Shown: positions 1-8,826, counted from the first letter of the stretch. The stretch is DNA of 64,000 nucleotides from Streptacidiphilus rugosus AM-16 (GCF_000744655.1 NZ_JQMJ01000004.1:1240001-1304000); one strand, 5' to 3'. Made by a program: numbers and translations. Notes: generated by a model not told the origin, from the sequence alone.

Positions 1-665
1 CGGACCTCGGCGAAGAGCGCTTCGCGCTCCGCGTCGGGCAGCAGGATCACGTAGCTGCGCGAGGCGACCAGGTCGACGACCTGGTCGCCGGTCATCACGT
101 TCGTCCACGGCACGCTGAACCGCTCCACCGGTCCGAACAGTTCGGGGTGCTCCTCGATCCCGCCGACGCCGACGCCGCTGGTCGCCTCCGCTCCGCTGGG
201 CGCGAGCAGTCGGCCGAGCGCCGCGACCCAGTCCTCCCGCTCGTCGCGCACGTTCCAGATCAGGCCGAGCGTGCCGCCGGGGCGCAGCACCCTCGCGGCC
301 TCCGGAACCGCCGTGACCGGGTCGACCCAGTGCCAGGCCTGTGCGGCGAGCAGCGCGTCCGCGGCGCCGTCGCCGACCGGGATCGCTTCGGCGGACCCCG
401 CGAGCACCCGCGCCCCCGGCACGGCCGCGGCCAGTTCCTCGCGCATACCGTCGGCGGGCTCGACCGCGGTGACCTCCAGGCCGCGCGCGAGCAGCAGCCG
501 CGTCAGCTTGCCGGTGCCGGCGCCTAGATCGAGGACCCGCTGCGGCTCGCGCGAGCCGCCCGCGAGGAGCCAGTCCAGCGCCGCGCCGGGGTAGCCGGGC
601 CGGCCACGCTCGTAGACGGCGGCCGCCGCACCGAAGGAGGAGGCCTGAGCTGCGCGGTCGTGCAT
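1..665 (-). CDS. class I SAM-dependent methyltransferase (3' end outside window)
   Basis: The reading frame starts at an ATG (complement of 663-665) and runs off the left edge without a stop, so only about 221 N-terminal residues are visible. It opens MHDRAAQASSFGAAAAVYER, followed by a GRPGYP segment and the SAM-binding motif I DLGAGTGKLT near residue 50. The acidic residue that closes motif II (VEPADGM) follows. This N-terminal pattern is typical of type-11 methyltransferases of unknown substrate in actinomycetes. The acceptor cannot be predicted from the sequence. The gene is alone on this side; the next gene leftward is not visible. Confidence 0.85.
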   Translation of the reverse strand, partial: MHDRAAQASSFGAAAAVYERGRPGYPGAALDWLLAGGSREPQRVLDLGAGTGKLTRLLLARGLEVTAVEPADGMREELAAAVPGARVLAGSAEAIPVGDGAADALLAAQAWHWVDPVTAVPEAARVLRPGGTLGLIWNVRDEREDWVAALGRLLAPSGAEATSGVGVGGIEEHPELFGPVERFSVPWTNVMTGDQVVDLVASRSYVILLPDAEREALFAEV

Positions 666-936
666 GCTGCTCCGTTCCTGCCGGGCCCTGCCGCCCGGCG
701 GTCGCGTCCGACGTACACGTCCGGTCGACGCGTCGGCGACACCCTAGCGCCTGTCTTCAAGCCCCCGCCGGGCCCGGCCCGCCTGAATCGGCCTCCGCCG
801 GCCTCCGGCCGGGAGGTGCCCCTCCCTGCGTTGTCGGGTCGTCCACGGGCGGTCCCGTACGAGGACGCCCCTCCACCGTGCATCCGGCTGCGCCGGCCGA
901 CCCGGGCTGATGTGACGCGGACGGGAACGCTCGGCG

Positions 937-1866
937 TCACTCCGACCGGGAGGCGGTCGGAGCCGGCTCAGGGGCGGCCGGGGGCGACACGTCCTCGCCG
1001 CCGCCCTCCTGCGGGGCCATCTGCAGCCGGGAGAGTCCGATCGCGCCGAGCGCGACCAGGGCGACGCCGGCGATCTCGGGGACCAGCCACCATCCCGCCC
1101 GCACGGTCTCGTTGTAGAGCGTCACCCCGAGCGAGAGGCTGATCAGCGCGTCGCCGAGGGTCAGCGCCGGCTGCGAGGCCACCAGCGGCCCGGCCTGCAT
1201 CGCGTTCTCCAGCACGAAGAGCGCGCAGACGCCGACGGCGGCGAAGCCGTAGGTCTGCCAGGCGCCGAAGAAGGCCGCCACGCCCTCGTGGTCCAGCGTG
1301 TCGGTGGCCGACTTCATCAGCGCGGCCGTCAGCGCGTAACCGATCGCGGCGGCGAGGCCGAGGCAGACGGCCCTGGCGCGGCCGACCGGGCGCCGCAGCG
1401 CCGAAGCGCAGAGCAGCACCATCGCGCCGCCGCAACTGGTCAGCGCGAGCAGCCAGAGGCCGACCGCGGGCTGCAGCGACCCGCCGCCGGGCGCGGCCGC
1501 CGCCAGCGCGGTGCCGAGCCCGACGACCAGGCAGGCCACCCAGATCCAGGCCAGGGCGGGCATCCGGCGCCGGAAGACCAGGCCCGAGATCATCAGCGCG
1601 GCGGGAAGCTCCAGGACGAAGATCGGCTGCACCACCGCCAGCGGGCCGGTCACCAGGGCCAGGGCCTGGAAGACGGCGGCGAAGACGACGCCGAGAATGC
1701 CGAAGAGCCAGACCGGGGTGCGCAGCAGGTCCCACATCAGGCCCAGCCGGAAGCCGACCGACTGCGGGACGATCAGGGCGGCCCGTCGCTGCAACACGGT
1801 TCCCAGCGCGTTGCTCACCGCCGCGCAGACGGCGAACACCACCGACAGCACCGCGGTCACACCCAC
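937..1866 (-). CDS. DMT-family (EamA-like) integral membrane transporter
   Basis: A 309-residue protein with about nine to ten hydrophobic segments and short polar loops, the arrangement of drug/metabolite transporter superfamily exporters. The N-terminus, with a small-residue first helix and then AVSNALGTVLQRRAA, matches the DMT subgroup common in Streptomyces. Proline and acidic residues fill the last 30 residues, which are probably cytoplasmic. The start is GTG; a second GTG two codons in is also possible. Substrate is unknown. It stands alone, separated from lgt by about 330 nt that contain a perfect inverted repeat. Confidence 0.82.
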   Translation of the reverse strand: MGVTAVLSVVFAVCAAVSNALGTVLQRRAALIVPQSVGFRLGLMWDLLRTPVWLFGILGVVFAAVFQALALVTGPLAVVQPIFVLELPAALMISGLVFRRRMPALAWIWVACLVVGLGTALAAAAPGGGSLQPAVGLWLLALTSCGGAMVLLCASALRRPVGRARAVCLGLAAAIGYALTAALMKSATDTLDHEGVAAFFGAWQTYGFAAVGVCALFVLENAMQAGPLVASQPALTLGDALISLSLGVTLYNETVRAGWWLVPEIAGVALVALGAIGLSRLQMAPQEGGGEDVSPPAAPEPAPTASRSE

Positions 1867-2135
1867 GTCGCACCCACGTCCGAGCCCCCTCGTCGGCCAT
1901 CGGCCCGTGCCACGGGCCCTGTCGGCATGCTACCCAGCCGAGGCCCCGAGGTCCCGGCGGAGCCCGGCGGGCCGGGGGCGTCCGTCTTCGCCGGCCCGGT
2001 CGGATCGATTTCACCGGAGCCACCCACGAGTACGCCTCGGTCGGCCGCGACCCGGTGGCCGCCCGCGGCCGACGTGACCGGCTCAGCCACCCGTTCCGCA
2101 GCCCCGACGGAGCCGGGTGGGGTGGGGGCGCCCAT

Positions 2136-2177
2136 TTTTGTCTATCCGGTCAGAAAGGTCTGACCGGATAGACAAAA
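2136..2177. terminator. perfect 18-bp inverted repeat, probable terminator downstream of lgt
   Basis: Bases 2136-2153 and 2160-2177 are exact inverse complements around the loop aaaggt. The stem begins with ttttgtc and ends with gacaaaa, so the A/T run lies inside the stem and no U-tract follows in either direction. It lies 23 nt past the lgt stop and would fold in the lgt transcript. The rest of the 1867-2199 interval shows no gene. A regulatory operator is the alternative reading, but position favours transcription termination. Confidence 0.65.
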
Positions 2178-2199
2178 GGGACGAGGAGCACGGGCGGGG

Positions 2200-3237
2200 T
2201 CAGGCGTGCTGCTTGGGGCCGCTCTCCGCGGAGCCCGCAGCGCCGGTCGAGCCGGCCTGACCGTCGGCGGCGGCCTCGGCCGCAGCGTTCTCGCCCTCGA
2301 CCGCCTCCGCCTCCTCGGCCGGCTCCGCCATGTCGGCGTCGGCGTCGGCGTCCGCCGTGGCGTCCGCGGCGGTCTCGGCGCCCTCCTCGACGTCCGACGC
2401 CTCGACCTCGGGCCGGACGATGCGGGAAGCCCCGATCGGGTTCTCCGGTGCGGGCTTGTTCCGGGTGGCGATCAGGTAGCCGACGGCGACCAGGAAGAGC
2501 AGCAGCGAGGTCCAGTCGTTGACCCGCAGACCGAGGAAGCGGTTCGCGTGGTCGCTGCGCAGCGCCTCGATCCAGCCGCGGCCGGCCGTGTAGCAGGCGA
2601 CGTAGAGCGCGAAGAGGCGGCCGTTGTGCATGCTCCAGCGACGGTCGGCGTAGAGCAGGACGCCGACGACGGCCAGGTCCCACAGCGACTCGTACAGGAA
2701 GGTCGGCTGGAAGACCCCGTGGACCGCGCCGTCCGGGGTGATCTTGTCGATCTTCAGGCCCCAGGGCAGCGTGGTCGGGTTGCCGTAGAGCTCCTGGTTG
2801 AACCAGTTGCCCCAGCGGCCGATCGCCTGGGCCAGGATGAGCCCGGGGGCGAGCGCGTCGGCGAAGCCGGACAGCGGGATGCCCTTGCGGCGGCAGCCGA
2901 TCCACGCGCCGACCGCGCCGAGCGCGACCGCGCCCCAGATGCCGAGGCCGCCGTCCCAGATGTACAGGGCCCGAATCGGCTGCTCGCCGGCCTTGAAGTA
3001 GAGCTCGGGGTCGGTGATCACGTGGTAGAGCCGACCGCCGACGATGCCGAAGGGCACCGCCCACAGGGCGACGTCGAAGACGTCCTCGGGGTTGCCGCCG
3101 AGCTTGATCCACCGGCGGCGGGTCAGCCAGATCGCGGCCGCGATACCGGCCAGGATGCAGAGCGCGTACGCGCGGATCGGCACCGGTCCGAGGTGCCAGA
3201 CGCCCTGTGAAGGACTGGGGATGTACGCGAGTTCCAT
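2200..3237 (-). CDS. lgt: prolipoprotein diacylglyceryl transferase Lgt
   Basis: Transfers diacylglycerol from phosphatidylglycerol to the lipobox cysteine of prolipoproteins at the cytoplasmic membrane. The 345-residue protein starts MELAYIPSPSQGVWHLGPVP and has about seven membrane segments. It contains the Lgt signature GGRLYHVITD and the conserved stretch around AQAIGRWGNWFNQELYG (about residues 155-171) that holds the catalytic-site arginine and asparagine. The last 65 or so residues are an acidic, alanine-rich low-complexity tail encoded by GCC/GAC-type triplet repeats; such tails are seen in actinobacterial Lgt and are dispensable in structure. The ATG start is preceded by a GGGAAA-type purine run. 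The gene is monocistronic here, bounded by hairpins on both sides. Confidence 0.96.
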   Translation of the reverse strand: MELAYIPSPSQGVWHLGPVPIRAYALCILAGIAAAIWLTRRRWIKLGGNPEDVFDVALWAVPFGIVGGRLYHVITDPELYFKAGEQPIRALYIWDGGLGIWGAVALGAVGAWIGCRRKGIPLSGFADALAPGLILAQAIGRWGNWFNQELYGNPTTLPWGLKIDKITPDGAVHGVFQPTFLYESLWDLAVVGVLLYADRRWSMHNGRLFALYVACYTAGRGWIEALRSDHANRFLGLRVNDWTSLLLFLVAVGYLIATRNKPAPENPIGASRIVRPEVEASDVEEGAETAADATADADADADMAEPAEEAEAVEGENAAAEAAADGQAGSTGAAGSAESGPKQHA

Positions 3238-3316
3238 CAGGCCGTTTCCCTCGGAGACCGGACGGGCGCCCGATCGCCGGGCGCTCAGGTTCCGCGAGGG
3301 TTCCGTGAAGCCGCCA

Positions 3317-3349
3317 AGGGTGGGGCCCGCATACTGCGGGCCCCACCCT
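3317..3349. terminator. strong hairpin terminator downstream of ohr
   Basis: A 15-bp perfect stem (3317-3331 with 3335-3349) closes on a 3-nt loop. It lies between the ohr stop (3441) and the lgt start, so it probably ends the leftward ohr transcript. There is no U-tract, as is usual in this GC range. Confidence 0.75.
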
Positions 3350-3440
3350 ACATGCGCCGTCCGCGCCGATCAGCCCTGCGGTGCGACGCGTTCCGCAAGC
3401 GGTCGCCCCGCGGCCGCGCGCAGCGCCGACGTGGCCGCTG

Positions 3441-3854
<414 letters not shown>

Positions 3855-3917
3855 GGCGAATCCCTCGTCTCGGGTTCGGATCAGTAGGTCGTTGCGCATC
3901 ACATAACATCACACAAT

Positions 3918-3935
3918 TCAGTTGCGCGCAACTGA
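3918..3935. promoter_or_regulatory. OhrR operator between ohr and ohrR
   Basis: tcagttgcgcgcaactga is a perfect 18-bp palindrome centred in the divergent gap. It overlaps the -35/spacer area of the ohrR promoter, whose -10 is TAGACT at 3940-3945. The ATG of ohrR lies 7 nt beyond this -10 and lacks a Shine-Dalgarno sequence, suggesting leaderless translation. Binding by OhrR is inferred from position and symmetry. Confidence 0.75.
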
Positions 3936-3952
3936 GTAGTAGACTTGTCGGC

Positions 3953-4450
3953 ATGACCATCACGCCCGACGCCGAGGACCTGCTCCGCCTGGAGCACCAG
4001 GTCTGCTTCGCGCTCAACAACGCGACCCGCGCCTTCGGCGCGGTCTACCGCGACGCGCTCAAGGACCTCGGCCTCACCTATCCCCAGTACCTGGTGATGA
4101 TCGCGCTCTGGCAGCACGGCGAGCTGACCGTCAAACGGCTGGGCGAACTGCTGCGGCTCGACTCCGGCACGCTCTCCCCCCTGCTGAAGCGACTGGAGGC
4201 GGCCGGGCTGCTGGTGCGGGAGCGCAGCGCGGTCGACGAGCGCTCCGTGCTGGTGCGGACCACCGCCGCCGGTGAGGCGATGCGCGAGCAGGCCGCCGAG
4301 GTGCCGCGGACCATCGCCCGGCGCACCGGCTTCGACCCGGACGAGCTGCGGGAGCTGCACCGGCTGCTCGGGCGCCTGACGGAGCGTCTCGACGCGGCGG
4401 TCGTGGGGACGGTCGGCGAGCCGGAGACACCGGGCGCGGCCGGGCGCTGA
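3953..4450 (+). CDS. ohrR: MarR-family peroxide-sensing repressor OhrR
   Basis: A 165-residue winged-helix repressor that senses organic peroxides through an N-terminal cysteine. The sensing residue is visible in [16 protein letters not shown] (Cys about residue 22), the classic OhrR context. The tyrosine-containing segment [12 protein letters not shown] and the winged helix with [19 protein letters not shown] follow, then [13 protein letters not shown] of the wing. The protein probably represses ohr and itself through the palindrome at 3918-3935. No ribosome-binding site precedes the ATG. Confidence 0.93.
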   Translation: MTITPDAEDLLRLEHQVCFALNNATRAFGAVYRDALKDLGLTYPQYLVMIALWQHGELTVKRLGELLRLDSGTLSPLLKRLEAAGLLVRERSAVDERSVLVRTTAAGEAMREQAAEVPRTIARRTGFDPDELRELHRLLGRLTERLDAAVVGTVGEPETPGAAGR

Positions 4451-4512
4451 TCGCGGCGGAGGGCGGCTCCGTGCAAGACTGTCGGTGCACTTCTTCCCCG
4501 ATGGAGGCACCA

Positions 4513-4716
4513 ATGGCGGACGACGCCGCGAACACCGAAGGCGCCGAACACAGCGGCCCCGAGGACGACATGAAGCGCAAGTTCCGCGAGGCGCTGGCGC
4601 GCCGCCGCGGACCCCAGGCCGACGCCGCGAAGGCGGGCGGCTCGGACCCGTCCAAGATCCACGGAACCCACGGCAAGTCCGGCGGCCAGCGCTCCTTCCG
4701 CAGGAAGAGCGGCTGA
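4513..4716 (+). CDS. DUF5302 family small protein
   Basis: A 67-residue hydrophilic protein starting [10 protein letters not shown] and ending in the basic tail [11 protein letters not shown], with [11 protein letters not shown] in the middle and [11 protein letters not shown] before the end. This pattern is that of DUF5302, a small conserved actinobacterial family of unknown role. The ATG at 4513 is chosen because GGAGG lies 5 nt upstream; an ATG at 4501 would destroy that site. It follows ohrR closely but has its own ribosome-binding site. Confidence 0.85.
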   Translation: MADDAANTEGAEHSGPEDDMKRKFREALARRRGPQADAAKAGGSDPSKIHGTHGKSGGQRSFRRKSG

Positions 4717-4871
4717 CAGCCCGGACCGGGGCGCCCGGGCCGGGCCCACGTCCTCGGCCGGACATGGCGACCAGCCGGCCCGATGTGGCGGATCACCGGC
4801 ATCGCGGGTGAGCCGCGAACAACCGCTCGCGGGCGCGTCCGACGTCCGGGCCGCGCGAGCGCCGACGTACG

Positions 4872-4902
4872 AAGGTCCCCCAGCCGGAGGCTGGGGGACC
4901 TT
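4872..4902. terminator. bidirectional hairpin terminator between DUF5302 gene and paaE
   Basis: A 14-bp perfect stem (4872-4885 with 4889-4902) closes on GGA, with a short T run at its rightward foot. It lies just after the paaE stop and between two convergent genes, so it can serve both strands. Confidence 0.82.
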
Positions 4903-4913
4903 TCGCGTCCGGG

Positions 4914-5978
4914 CTAGGAGTCGAAGTCGACGACGACCCGCTCGGTGACCGGCTCGGCCTGGCAGGTGAGCGTGTACCCGGCGGCCAACTCGCTGTCCTC
5001 CAGGGCGAAGTTGCGGCGCATCCGCACCTCGCCCTCGCAGACCAGCGCGCGGCAGGTGCCGCAGACCCCGCCCTTGCAGGCGAAGGGCAGGTCGGGGCGG
5101 GCCCGCTGGGCGGCGTCGAGGATCGTCTGCCCGGCGGTCGGCATCCGCAGGGTGGTGACCCGCCCGTCGAGGGTGAGTTCGACGTCGACGACCGGACCCT
5201 CGGGGTCCGCGTCCACGTGGCTGAGCGGCGTCGGCGGCTCCTCGTCCTCGGCGTAGAAGAGCTCGCGGTGCACCTTCTCCCCCGGCACCTCGAGACCGGC
5301 CAGCACCGTGCGCGCGTCCTCGGTCATGCCGAGCGGGCCGCAGAGCCACCAGTGGTCCACGCCGGGGACGTCCACCAGCGCGCGCAGCACCGCGTCCAGG
5401 TGCTCGGCGTCCAGCCGGCAGCTGAGCAGCTCGCTCTCGCGCGGCTCCCGGGAGAGCACGTGGACCAGGTGGAACCGGTCCGGGTAACGGTCCTTCAGGT
5501 CCGCCAGCTCGTCGGCGAACATCACCGAGTCGCTGCGGCGGTTCCCGTACAGCAGCGTGACGCGGGCCTTCGGATCGGCCAGCGCGGAGGCGGCGATGGA
5601 GAGCAGCGGCGTGATGCCGGACCCCGCGCCGATCAGGGCGTGGTGGGCGGGCGCGGAGAGGTCGGGGACGAAGCCGCCCAGCGGCGGCAGCGTCTCGACC
5701 AGGTCGCCGGGGCGCAGGTCGCGCACCAGCCAGGCCGAGAAGAGCCCGCCGGGCACCTCCCGGACGCCGATCCGCAGCGGCCCGCCCTCGGGCGCGCACA
5801 GCGAGTAGGAGCGGCGCTCGTCGCGGCCGTCCACCACCCGACGCAGCGTCAGCGACTGGCCGGCGCGGAACGCGTAGCGCTCGGCGAGCTCGGCGGGGAC
5901 CTCGAAGGTGACCGCCGCCGCGTCCTCGCAGAGCGGCTCGACGGCCGCGACCCGCAGCGAGTGGAAGCTGGTGCGCAC
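4914..5978 (-). CDS. paaE: 1,2-phenylacetyl-CoA epoxidase reductase subunit PaaE
   Basis: The electron-transfer component of phenylacetyl-CoA epoxidase: it passes electrons from NADPH to the di-iron PaaABCD complex. The 354-residue protein has an N-terminal FAD-binding domain (RRSYSLCAPEGG about residues 55-66), an NAD(P)-binding domain (GAGSGITPLLSI), and a C-terminal plant-type 2Fe-2S ferredoxin domain with CKGGVCGTCRALVC and the fourth cysteine in LTCQA. The GTG start overlaps the paaD stop by one base (TAGTG). It is last in the paaABCDE operon and ends at the hairpin 4872-4902. Confidence 0.95.
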   Translation of the reverse strand: MRTSFHSLRVAAVEPLCEDAAAVTFEVPAELAERYAFRAGQSLTLRRVVDGRDERRSYSLCAPEGGPLRIGVREVPGGLFSAWLVRDLRPGDLVETLPPLGGFVPDLSAPAHHALIGAGSGITPLLSIAASALADPKARVTLLYGNRRSDSVMFADELADLKDRYPDRFHLVHVLSREPRESELLSCRLDAEHLDAVLRALVDVPGVDHWWLCGPLGMTEDARTVLAGLEVPGEKVHRELFYAEDEEPPTPLSHVDADPEGPVVDVELTLDGRVTTLRMPTAGQTILDAAQRARPDLPFACKGGVCGTCRALVCEGEVRMRRNFALEDSELAAGYTLTCQAEPVTERVVVDFDS

Positions 5979-6517
5979 TAGATCTCCTTGACCTGCTCGA
6001 AGGGCTCGCGGCAGGCGCGACAGCGGCGCAGCGCCTTGCAGGCGGTGGCGCCGAAACGGCTGGTCTCCTCGGTGTCCGGGGAGCCGCAGCGCGGGCAGTG
6101 GACGACGGCCGCCCCCGACCGGCCCGTACGCAGCGGGCCGAGTGTCAGCGGGACCGGACCCTCGGCGCGGCGAGGCGCCGCGCCCGGCGGGGCGATGCCC
6201 GCCTCGGCGAGCTTGCGCCGGCCGGCGTCCGTGATGTCGTCGGTGCTCCACGGCGGGCTGAGCTGCGTCTCCACCCGCACCTCGTCGAAGCCGACGGCGC
6301 GCAGCGCGCTGTCGACGTCGGCGCGCATCTCGGCGAGGGCGGGACAGCCGGAGTAGGTGGGGGTGAGCACGGCGGTGACGCCCCCGTCGGCGTCGAGGCG
6401 CACCTCGCGCAGCACGCCGAGGTCGGCGAGGGTGAGCATGGGCAGCTCGGGGTCCCGTACGGCGGCTGCGGCCGCCACGGCGACCGCCGTGGAGGCGCGC
6501 TCGGCGAGGTCGTTCAC
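5978..6517 (-). CDS. paaD: phenylacetate degradation protein PaaD (epoxidase maturation)
   Basis: A MIP18/DUF59-type protein needed for phenylacetyl-CoA epoxidase activity, probably for iron-centre assembly. The N-terminal domain has RDPELPMLTLADLGVLREV and TPTYSGCPAL, with the invariant cysteine, and the C-terminus is a zinc ribbon (CPRCGSPDTEE then CKALRRCRACREPF). The start is one of two adjacent GTG codons; 6517 is preferred because GGAGG lies 7 nt away and because it gives a GTGA overlap with the paaC stop. Confidence 0.94.
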   Translation of the reverse strand: MNDLAERASTAVAVAAAAAVRDPELPMLTLADLGVLREVRLDADGGVTAVLTPTYSGCPALAEMRADVDSALRAVGFDEVRVETQLSPPWSTDDITDAGRRKLAEAGIAPPGAAPRRAEGPVPLTLGPLRTGRSGAAVVHCPRCGSPDTEETSRFGATACKALRRCRACREPFEQVKEI

Positions 6518-7353
6518 CACGTCGCCTCCGGATCGGCCCGGGCCACGCTCTGCAGCTCGGCCAGGAGCGCCGTCAGGTGCTCGGTGTGCCGGCCCTCACG
6601 GCCCTCGCCGGCCGCCTGCGCGGGGGCGTCGGCCGGGGCGTCGAGCCCGGCCGCGTCGAGCACCCGGGCCAGCACCGACTCGACCTCGTCGCGGGTCCCC
6701 GGCGCGGCGGCGTAGAGCTCGGCCCGGTGGGGCCACAGCTCGGCCAGCGCGGCGCGCATCCGGCGTGCGGACTCCTCGGTGCCGTCGCCGAGCCTGACGG
6801 CCCACTGCGCGGCGTGGTCGCGGTGGTAGGTCAGCTCGCTGACGCCCTTGCGGGCGACGGCTGACAGGACCGGGTCGGCGTGCCCGGTCAGCTGCTGCAG
6901 CTCGGCCAGCCGCCAGCTGGACAGCAGCAGCTGCTTGACCACGCAGTGGGCGAAGTCGCCGTTCGGCAGTTCCGCCAGGGTGACGTTGCGGAAGTCGGCC
7001 GGGTCGCGGAAGTAGGCGAGGGCGTCCTCGTCCCGTCCCTCGCCCTCGGCCTGGCCGGCGCGGGCGTAGAGGAGCCTGGCCTGGCCCAGCAGGTCGAGGC
7101 CGATGTTGGCGAGGGCGACCTCCTCCTCCAGCTCCGGCGCGCGGGTGCACCACTCGGCCAGCCGCTGGGCGGAGACGAGCGCGTCGTCCGCGAGCGCGAG
7201 GCAGAGCGCGGCCAGCTCGGCCGCGTCGAGGCCGGGCGGCAGGGCGGTGTCGACACCGTGGAGGGGGTCCTCGAAGCCGGTGCCGAAGGCCCAGCGGGTG
7301 TCGTCCCCGTGCTCCTCCGCCAGAGCCAGGTAGACGTGGTCGTCTTCACTCAT
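6514..7353 (-). CDS. paaC: 1,2-phenylacetyl-CoA epoxidase subunit PaaC
   Basis: The structural ferritin-like partner of the catalytic subunit PaaA. The 279-residue helical protein includes EEEVALANIGLDLLGQARLL and DFAHCVVKQLLLSSWR, both typical of PaaC. A partly degenerate set of di-iron ligands remains, as in the family. It lies 12 nt downstream of paaB and overlaps paaD, so the genes are almost certainly co-transcribed and translationally coupled. Confidence 0.95.
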   Translation of the reverse strand: MSEDDHVYLALAEEHGDDTRWAFGTGFEDPLHGVDTALPPGLDAAELAALCLALADDALVSAQRLAEWCTRAPELEEEVALANIGLDLLGQARLLYARAGQAEGEGRDEDALAYFRDPADFRNVTLAELPNGDFAHCVVKQLLLSSWRLAELQQLTGHADPVLSAVARKGVSELTYHRDHAAQWAVRLGDGTEESARRMRAALAELWPHRAELYAAAPGTRDEVESVLARVLDAAGLDAPADAPAQAAGEGREGRHTEHLTALLAELQSVARADPEATW

Positions 7354-7365
7354 GCTGCCGGGCTC

Positions 7366-7665
7366 CTAGATGTGCGGAACGTCGTCGGGGATGGCGTAGA
7401 AGGTGGGGTGCCGGTAGACCTTGTCGCCGCTGGGCTCGAAGAAGGGGTCCTTCTCGTCCGGCGTGGACGCGGTGATCAGCTCCGAGCGGACCACCCAGAT
7501 GCTGACGCCCTCGTTCCTGCGGGTGTAGAGGTCGCGGGCGTTGGTCAGCGCCATCCGGTCGTCGGCGGCGTGCAGCGAGCCGACGTGCACGTGGTTCAGA
7601 CCCCGCTTGCCGCGCACGAACACCTCGTACAGGGGCCAGCTCCCACGGGGAGATTCGCTGCTCAT
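7366..7665 (-). CDS. paaB: 1,2-phenylacetyl-CoA epoxidase subunit PaaB
   Basis: A 99-residue subunit that bridges PaaAC heterodimers. It contains WPLYEVFVRGKRGLNHVHVG and HAADDRMALTNARDLYTRR, which are diagnostic of PaaB. The start at 7665 has a strong GGAGGGGC site. The frame is also open upstream to an ATG at 7773 that overlaps the paaA stop (ATGA); starting there would add 36 residues encoded by a dispersed repeat. Both starts encode MSSES, so the repeat appears to have split an original coupled junction. I prefer 7665 because it gives the family's normal length. Confidence 0.94.
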   Translation of the reverse strand: MSSESPRGSWPLYEVFVRGKRGLNHVHVGSLHAADDRMALTNARDLYTRRNEGVSIWVVRSELITASTPDEKDPFFEPSGDKVYRHPTFYAIPDDVPHI

Positions 7666-7773
7666 GCCCCTCCTGTCGCGCTCCGTCTCGGCTCCGTTCC
7701 GGCGGGCCGCGGGCTCCGTTCGTTCCTCACTCCGCCCGCCCCCACCTGCACTGCGCCTCGACTCGCTGCTCAT
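7663..7773 (-). repeat. dispersed intergenic element, copy A (between paaA and paaB)
   Basis: Read on the minus strand, the 108 nt between two ATGAGCAGCGA(G/A)TC sequences contain gtcgaggcgcag, gaggaacgaacggagcc, cccgccgga and gccgagacg in that order. The same blocks occur in the same order at 38916-39003. The copy keeps the reading frame open (36 codons). It is discussed further as a finding. Confidence 0.8.
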
Positions 7774-8774
7774 GCGGCCGTTCCTTCCGTTTCCTTGCCT
7801 GCCTGCGCCTGGTGCTTCGCCGCGTACTCGGCGGCGGCCTCGCGGACCCAGGCGCCGTCCTCGTGGGCCTCGCGACGACGCGTCATGCGCTCCTCGTTGC
7901 AGGGACCGTCGCCCTTGATGACGCGCATCAGCTCGTCGAAGTCGGGGGTGCCGAAGTCGTGCGCCGCGCGCTCCTCGTTCCAGCGCAGCTCGGGATCGGG
8001 CAGCGTGACGCCGAGGCGCTCGGCCTGGGGCACCGTCATGTCGACGAAGCGCTGGCGCAGTTCGTCGTTGCTGTGGCGCTTGATCCGCCACGCCATGGAC
8101 TGCGCGCTGTTGGGCGAGTCGGTGTCCGGCGGGCCGAACATCATCAGCGAGGGCCACCACCAGCGGTCGACCGCGTCCTGCACCTGGGCCCGCTGGCCCT
8201 CGCTGCCGCGCATCATCGTCAACAGCAGCTCGTAGCCCTGCCGCTGGTGGAAGGACTCCTCCTTGCAGATCCGGACCATGGCGCGCGCGTAGGGGCCGTA
8301 GCTGGAACGGCAGAGCGGGACCTGGTTGCAGATGGCCGCGCCGTCCACGAACCAGCCGATCACGCCGACGTCGGCAAAGCTCAGCGTGGGGTAGTTGAAG
8401 ATCGAGGAGTACTTCTGCCGACCGGAGAGCAGTCGCGCGGTCAGCTCGTCCCTGCCGGTGCCGAGGGTCTCGGCGGCGGAGTAGAGGTAGAGGCCGTGGC
8501 CCGCCTCGTCCTGGACCTTGGCGAACAGGATCGCCTTGCGGCGCAGCGACGGCGCCCTGGTGATCCACTCCCCCTCGGGCTGCATGCCGATGATCTCGGA
8601 GTGGGCGTGCTGCGCGATCTGCCGGACGAGCGTCGCGCGGTAGCCGTCGGGCATCCAGTCGCGCGGCTCGATGCGCTGGTCGTGCGCGATCGTCGCGTCG
8701 AAATGCGCGGCGAGCGCGGTCTGCGACGCGCCGTCGGACGCGCTGTGCGACGTGTCGGCGTCTGTGCCGGTCAT
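7770..8774 (-). CDS. paaA: 1,2-phenylacetyl-CoA epoxidase catalytic subunit PaaA
   Basis: The di-iron oxygenase subunit that epoxidises the ring of phenylacetyl-CoA. The 334-residue ferritin-like protein contains [20 protein letters not shown] and [16 protein letters not shown], which provide the Glu/His ligands of the two iron-binding helix pairs, plus [20 protein letters not shown]. The ATG at 8774 (GGAGG 10 nt upstream) is preferred over a GTG three codons earlier that sits on top of the ribosome-binding site. First gene of paaABCDE. A PaaR-like site lies about 40-50 nt upstream of its start. Confidence 0.96.
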   Translation of the reverse strand: MTGTDADTSHSASDGASQTALAAHFDATIAHDQRIEPRDWMPDGYRATLVRQIAQHAHSEIIGMQPEGEWITRAPSLRRKAILFAKVQDEAGHGLYLYSAAETLGTGRDELTARLLSGRQKYSSIFNYPTLSFADVGVIGWFVDGAAICNQVPLCRSSYGPYARAMVRICKEESFHQRQGYELLLTMMRGSEGQRAQVQDAVDRWWWPSLMMFGPPDTDSPNSAQSMAWRIKRHSNDELRQRFVDMTVPQAERLGVTLPDPELRWNEERAAHDFGTPDFDELMRVIKGDGPCNEERMTRRREAHEDGAWVREAAAEYAAKHQAQAGKETEGTAA

Positions 8775-8812
8775 GGCGGCCACCCCTCCGGATTCGGTGC
8801 TTTCCCTAGACT

Positions 8813-8826
8813 ACCGAACGGTCGGT
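8813..8826. promoter_or_regulatory. PaaR-like (TetR family) operator upstream of paaA
   Basis: ACCGAACGGTCGGT fits the dyad ACCG-N2-CG-N2-CGGT described for actinobacterial PaaR, the TetR-type repressor relieved by phenylacetyl-CoA. It lies 40-50 nt upstream of the paaA start in the gap shared with the TerD-VWA gene. The match to the core is exact; binding is inferred. No paaR gene is adjacent. Confidence 0.65.
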
